Shown here in pieces: positions 52,001-58,000 of a stretch of 60,000 bases of DNA (within the stretch, counting starts at the first letter, position 1; every line of letters begins with the position of its first letter). Source of the stretch: Owenia fusiformis (Eukaryota; Annelida; Polychaeta; Sabellida; Oweniidae); assembly GCA_903813345.2 (NCBI GenBank), contig CAIIXF020000004.1:18897513-18957512 (forward strand), read 5' to 3'. The position numbers and the translations under genes were made by a program. Below the pieces are notes generated by a model. That model did no database searches, was not told where the DNA came from, and saw nothing but the letters and a program-made list of their open reading frames with translations.

Positions 52001-55000
52001 ATACATACAATGTCAAATACAAAGTAAACTAAAACAATACCAGCCGGTGTCGGCTTATGAGACACTTAGGTCCTACAATCTGGAACAATGTCCATTAAAT
52101 AAATATACTGTTCTATTATATACAATTATTGCAAGTTTTTCAAATATTTAATATTTATTATATTTAAATTTGGATATTTCATCAAGACTAACATCTATTT
52201 TTATTATCTACAAAGAAACCCCCTAGATAAATATTTTTCAGCTGATATTCCTCTTGAAACAAGGTGGATCTTAGAAATTTAAAAGTGAATTTTTGCTTTG
52301 AACTGAATTTACACTTCTTAATGCTGAAATTGATAGTTTATCCATACATTTTAAGAAAATAGGTATGTCAAAGAAGATGTTAAGCCAAATGTTGATAGCT
52401 CAGAAAAAGTTAAAATTTTCCTATTTTCTCTCTACAGGCCTTGTTGCCCCTTTAAGTAATCAAATGGGAATGAATGACATTTAAAAGAGTATTTATAGCA
52501 AAATTAATTTATCAAATAATATATTGTAGAGCATATTACAGTTTTTATGCAACAATGTTGAATTTTTAAACAGTACATGCCTAAATTCTTAATGAAGAGT
52601 AATCATTATATATATTATATACACTAAAATCTGTCTTAGTGAACACCTCTCTCTAGAGGATACCCCTCCTCCGCACATACTCTACTGACTTCTGTATAAG
52701 TTACCCCCTCTGTAGTGAACATCTACCAAAACTGTACATTTTTTCGGCAGAATGTTCAGTATGCACAGGTTTTACTGTAGTAATTAATTGAACATTTAAT
52801 TTGGTAAGATGAAGATTAATTTCTGTTTATATGTAACATGAAGTCTCTTTAATGTTCCAGTTAAACATACCACCTTTGGCTGCAGATCATACAATAGCAT
52901 TGGTAGCTGGAATTATTCTCGTTGTTACGCTACTTGTCCTTATCTGCGCTGCTCCCAGCTCTCTCTATTGGTTGAGATATAAACACACTAAGGATAAACT
53001 CAACCCAGGTTGGTACATTTACACATAATCATGAATTGCATTACAATGTTAAAACATTTATGTAAATGTCAGTTTTGTAATACTCTTTTGTGTTATTGAC
53101 CAGATCATAAGAGATATTATAAGTTATTGAATGATTTGAAGTGCAATAGAGGATGTATTCTACTCGAGAAATTCTGTATTGGAACAGGACAAAGTCGAGT
53201 ACCAATGCAGAATATCGAGAGCAGAATATATTCTGTATTGCACTTCAAATCATTCTATAACGTTTTTATCGTGTGATCTTCGCCAACACATTTAATTTAG
53301 GAGGTAATCCCAAGACAATATTCTGTATTCTCTGTATTGCTACTGAGAATGTCCCCTCAGAACCAATATTTTCTGTATTGCTCCGGAGATGATCAATGGG
53401 GACAATCTCGGTGGCAATACAGATTGGTATAGCACAAGAACTGACCAATCAGAGGGCTTTATTTTACAGATCATTCGATAATATGTTGTGTTATTTGGCA
53501 GATCATAAGAGAGCTGATATTCTGTTGTGTTATTGACTAAATCATAAGAGAGCTGACATTATGTTGTGTTATTTGCCAAATCATAAGAGAGCTGATACTA
53601 TGTTGTGTTATTTGCCAGATCATAAGAGAGCTGATATTCAGTTCTGCTATTGACCAGATCATAAGAGAGCTAATATTGTTATTGCAGATGCTGTTCAGGC
53701 ACCCCTTATACAGGGTGATGGTGGTCAGCTTCACAGTAAAGGGGGCCCAATGGTGAGGATGTCTCCCCCTACACCCCCACCTCAACTCCCCAGTGCTGGA
53801 GAGGAGGGGGCTGAGGTAAGTTCAACTAATGATACAGAAAAATTGAAAATAAGATCAAATATGTAATTCCTGGTACTTTTTAGCGAATAAGATATTAAAA
53901 ATTCTAATAATTAAAAATTCTAATAATTAAAAATTCATTATTATCAGAAACATTTGACTTTCCAACACTTAATACCAACATAAACTTTCATGATCTGAAA
54001 GAAACACTAAAATGGACCATAGGAAAAGCATTTAAAGTTGGAAGAAACCCAAAAACAATCTAATTAACAGACAAATTAGGTGTGCTTTTATCTATCTCTG
54101 AATTTTGAATATTTAGTGAGGAAAATCAAGATCATTTCTACTTGCATCTAGTCTATTGGTTTGAAAGGTTTCACTGATGAATGAACAAATTATTTTAGAC
54201 TCATGAATAATTTGTTTGATGAGATTTGCTCCTCTTATATATCCTTTTCTAGATCTCATTTTTGAATCAACTTCTGTGACAATAAACATATTTTATAACA
54301 TTTTTGATTTCATGTATATGAAATGAATGAAAAAGTAAAAAAGATAGAGTTCAAATATTTGTGCCAGAAAGCAGTCAGCTTTAAGCTGTATGTTTGATTG
54401 TGGATGACTTTTACAACTGTTGTTTTCAGAATGCACATGGTAAAGTTCAAAAGAAGCGTAAACTAAAGAAAAAAATGCCAAAAGATTCCAGTTCAACAAG
54501 CTCGAAAGATATCATCACAAGCGATGAAGAATCAGATGGCCAATCAAATCGCTCCCCAATCAAACTTTACCAGTCGTATAAATACAAGCAGCCTCTTCCA
54601 GAGCAGATAGTCTTGCCCCCAACCCCAGAGATTGGAGCCCCATTGGCCTCAAGTGAAGGAATCACAAGTGAAAGTAGCAGTGCTTCTACCTATGATAAGA
54701 ACAATAAAAGTGGATATAGCGATAGGTAAGGAACAATAAAAGTGGATATAGCGATAGGTAAGGGACAATAAAAGTGGATATACACAATAGGTAAGGAACA
54801 ATAAAAGTGGATATAGCGATAGGTAGGGAACAATAAAAGTGGATATAGTGATAGGTAAGGAACAATAAAAGTGGAAATACACAATAGGTAAGGAACAATA
54901 AAAGTGGATATAGCGATAGGTAGGGAACAATACAAGTGGATATACACAATAGGTAAGGAACAATAAAAGTGGATATAGTGATATGTAGGGAACAATAAAA

Positions 55001-58000
55001 GTGGATATACACAATAGGTAAGGAACAATAAAAGTGGATATAGCGATAGGTAAGGAACAATAAAAGTGGATAAAGCGATAGGTAAGGAACAATAAAAGTG
55101 GATATAGCGATAGGTAAGGAACATTAAAAGTGGATATAGCGATAGGTAAGGAACAATAAAAGTGGATAAAGCGATAGGTAAGGAACAATAAAAGTGGATA
55201 TAGCGATAGGTAAGGAACAATAAAAGTGGATATAGCGATAGGTAAGGAACGATAAAAGTGGATATAGCGATAGGTAAGGAACAATAAAAGTGGATAAAGC
55301 GATAGGTAAGGAACAATGAAAGTGGATATAGCGATAGGTAAGGAACATTAAAAGTGGATATAGCGATAGGTAAGGACGATAAAAGTGGATATAGCGATAG
55401 GTAAGGAACAATAAAAGTGGATAAAGCGATAGGTAAGGAACAATAAAAGTGGATAAAGCGATAGGTAAGGAACAATAAAAGTGGATATAGCGATAGGTAA
55501 GGACGATAAAAGTGGATATTGACAGGTAGGGAACAATAAAAGTGGATATACACAATAGGTAAGGAACAATAAAAGTGGATATAGCAATAGGTAAGGAACA
55601 ATAAAAGTGGATATAACGACAGGTATTAACATTTTTTGGGGCTCTTGCCAAATATTCCGCTTTACTGCGAGCTTTTTTATGACCTATTACGACCCCGATG
55701 CTTTAATCAAGCTTTGTTACGCTTTGGCGCCGCTTTTCAAGTCGCTTTAAAGCGCCATAAAAGCGCCTTGGTGTGAACGTACGCTTAAGCAAATTGCAGT
55801 TGTCAATATTCAAAAGTCTCAAGGGAGAGCAATACATGTGCAATGTGTGGAAGACAGTCTCAAGGGAGAGCAATACATGTGCAATGTGTGGAAGACAGTC
55901 TCAAGGGAGAGCAATACATGTGCAATGTGTGGAAGACAGTCTCAAGGGAGAGCAATACATGTGCAATATGTGGAAGACAGTCTCAAGGGAGAGCAATACA
56001 TGTGCAATGTGTGGAAGACAGTCTCAAGGGAGAGCAATACATGTGCAATGTGTGGAAGACAGTCTCAAGGGAGAGCAATACATGTGCAATGTGTGGAAGA
56101 CAGTCTGCTAAAAAAATGAGTTGTTGTTGCATTTTCCATGATTCTGTGCATTTTTTGTCCTTTTTAAGCTATATTTGCTATTCTTACATTAAAAGTTGAA
56201 GAGAAACAGATCATTTAGTTAATATTTATTTTAATTCTTTTATTTCCATTCATGATGTTACATGTATTATGTGTTATTCTTGCAGATCAGGGAAGTTGAG
56301 GTAACAATTATTGACACGTTTTTGTTCACTCTATTGTACACATAATCTCCAATTATGCATGAAAAATGAAAGGAAAGCAGCATTTCACATTTTTATGAAT
56401 GGTACAATCAACAATAGAGAATATCAGATTTGCTTTAAATTATCACCACAAACACATATTAATCATGTCCATGTCACAAATACATGAAAAGGTCTTATGA
56501 ATCATCATGAACACACCAGCACACGCATCGAAGCATATTCTCTTTAATTGTCTGTTAGTGATAGAATAAGAATAGTAGATCTTGAACTCAATACTCTTTG
56601 GAACATTTATACCATGTTGCAGGAAGATTGGTCCAGTAGTTAAAAAGTCTTAGTTATTGTTATTTACAATGATGCAAGGAGTTTTCTGATAATTTCAGAT
56701 ATGATTTACTGCAAAGGTTAGGTGGTCCAGACCCACGACGTCTGCGTAGCGGCCATGTTGGGTCTATGGGGTCTTCAGAAGAATCCACCACAAGCTCATG
56801 GTCTGATATCCAAACGAAGGACACCCTTTTAAATCGGCGTAGTAATCCACCAAATATGAATCCGAAGCAGACGATTTGTGAAAATGGCAGTCCTGGGCTT
56901 AATGGTAGGCAAGGAGTGAATAGAATGAAGAGTGGGGCTGCTCTTGATGACCCTATTCCTGGGTCAAGTGATTCAGACCACACATTAGATAAGAACTACA
57001 GTAGTGATTCTAGCACACAGGTAAGATTGATTGACAGATGATTATGTTTTTTGCAATAAAGCCAATAAATGATGGGATTCCCATATCCTCAGCCCATTCT
57101 TTCACTCTTTTTCTTGATGAAATGCCAAGGTATTTTTTACAAGATTGCCACCCTTTCAAAATGTGAAAGGTTTACTTATACCATACATGAATTGGGAATA
57201 TGCTTCTATTCTCAATTAGGCAGTCAACTGCAAATAAAACATGAATTGCTATTTTCATATACATGTATTTGATTTAGATACTTATCTTTTGACAATTAAT
57301 TGTCTAGTATGGAAGCCATTCTGTAGATAGATGGCTGACAGTCTTGCCTGAGGCTTGATAAGGTTTTCTATAGCTTTTCATTGTTTTCATCTAATGCATA
57401 TTTGTTTGACACATGATATGTGCTTTTATTATTTATATTCTATGTATTTAATGCAATTTTCAGGTACCTGTCAATGCTAAGAAGATCTTTGATATTGCTA
57501 AACAAACAAGGTTTAAAATAGATGGCAATATAAAGTATCCCAGTGTGGAGAGTAATGATGGCTCTCCAGTCTCCCCAGCAACCAATGGACCCCATTGTTT
57601 AGCAACAAATTCAAACATAGTCAAGAGCCAAAATATAAGGCCTGAAAAGCCTCCAAAACCAGCTCGTGCTTTAGTGCCAAATCATGTGAATGGATCAAAT
57701 GTTCCACAACTAACGAATGCTGTGAAAGTAGATTTGACAAAGCGTAACAGTGATGTGAGTGCTTCGTCTGATTTCTCCACTCTTGGAAGTAGTTCCAGTG
57801 TGGATACAGTTATCAGAGCTGAAGAACTCGCAAACAAGAAGGACATTGATAATAAGTTATCCAAACGAAGGTCTAGTTCTCCACCTTTGCCCCCTCCCCC
57901 TCCTCCTATTACAGAGGCAGAATTATTACAGAGCCAACCTATTGAACCAAACAATCCATTATCAACCAATTCCAACAAGGATCTTCCAGCTGCACCAAGG

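Noticed and set aside
54649-55651. Minus-strand ORFs of 94-303 codons with PYLSLYPLLLF-type repeats
   Set aside because: They are created by the ~32-bp minisatellite and lie opposite a spliced coding exon. No start context, domain or non-repeat sequence supports a gene.
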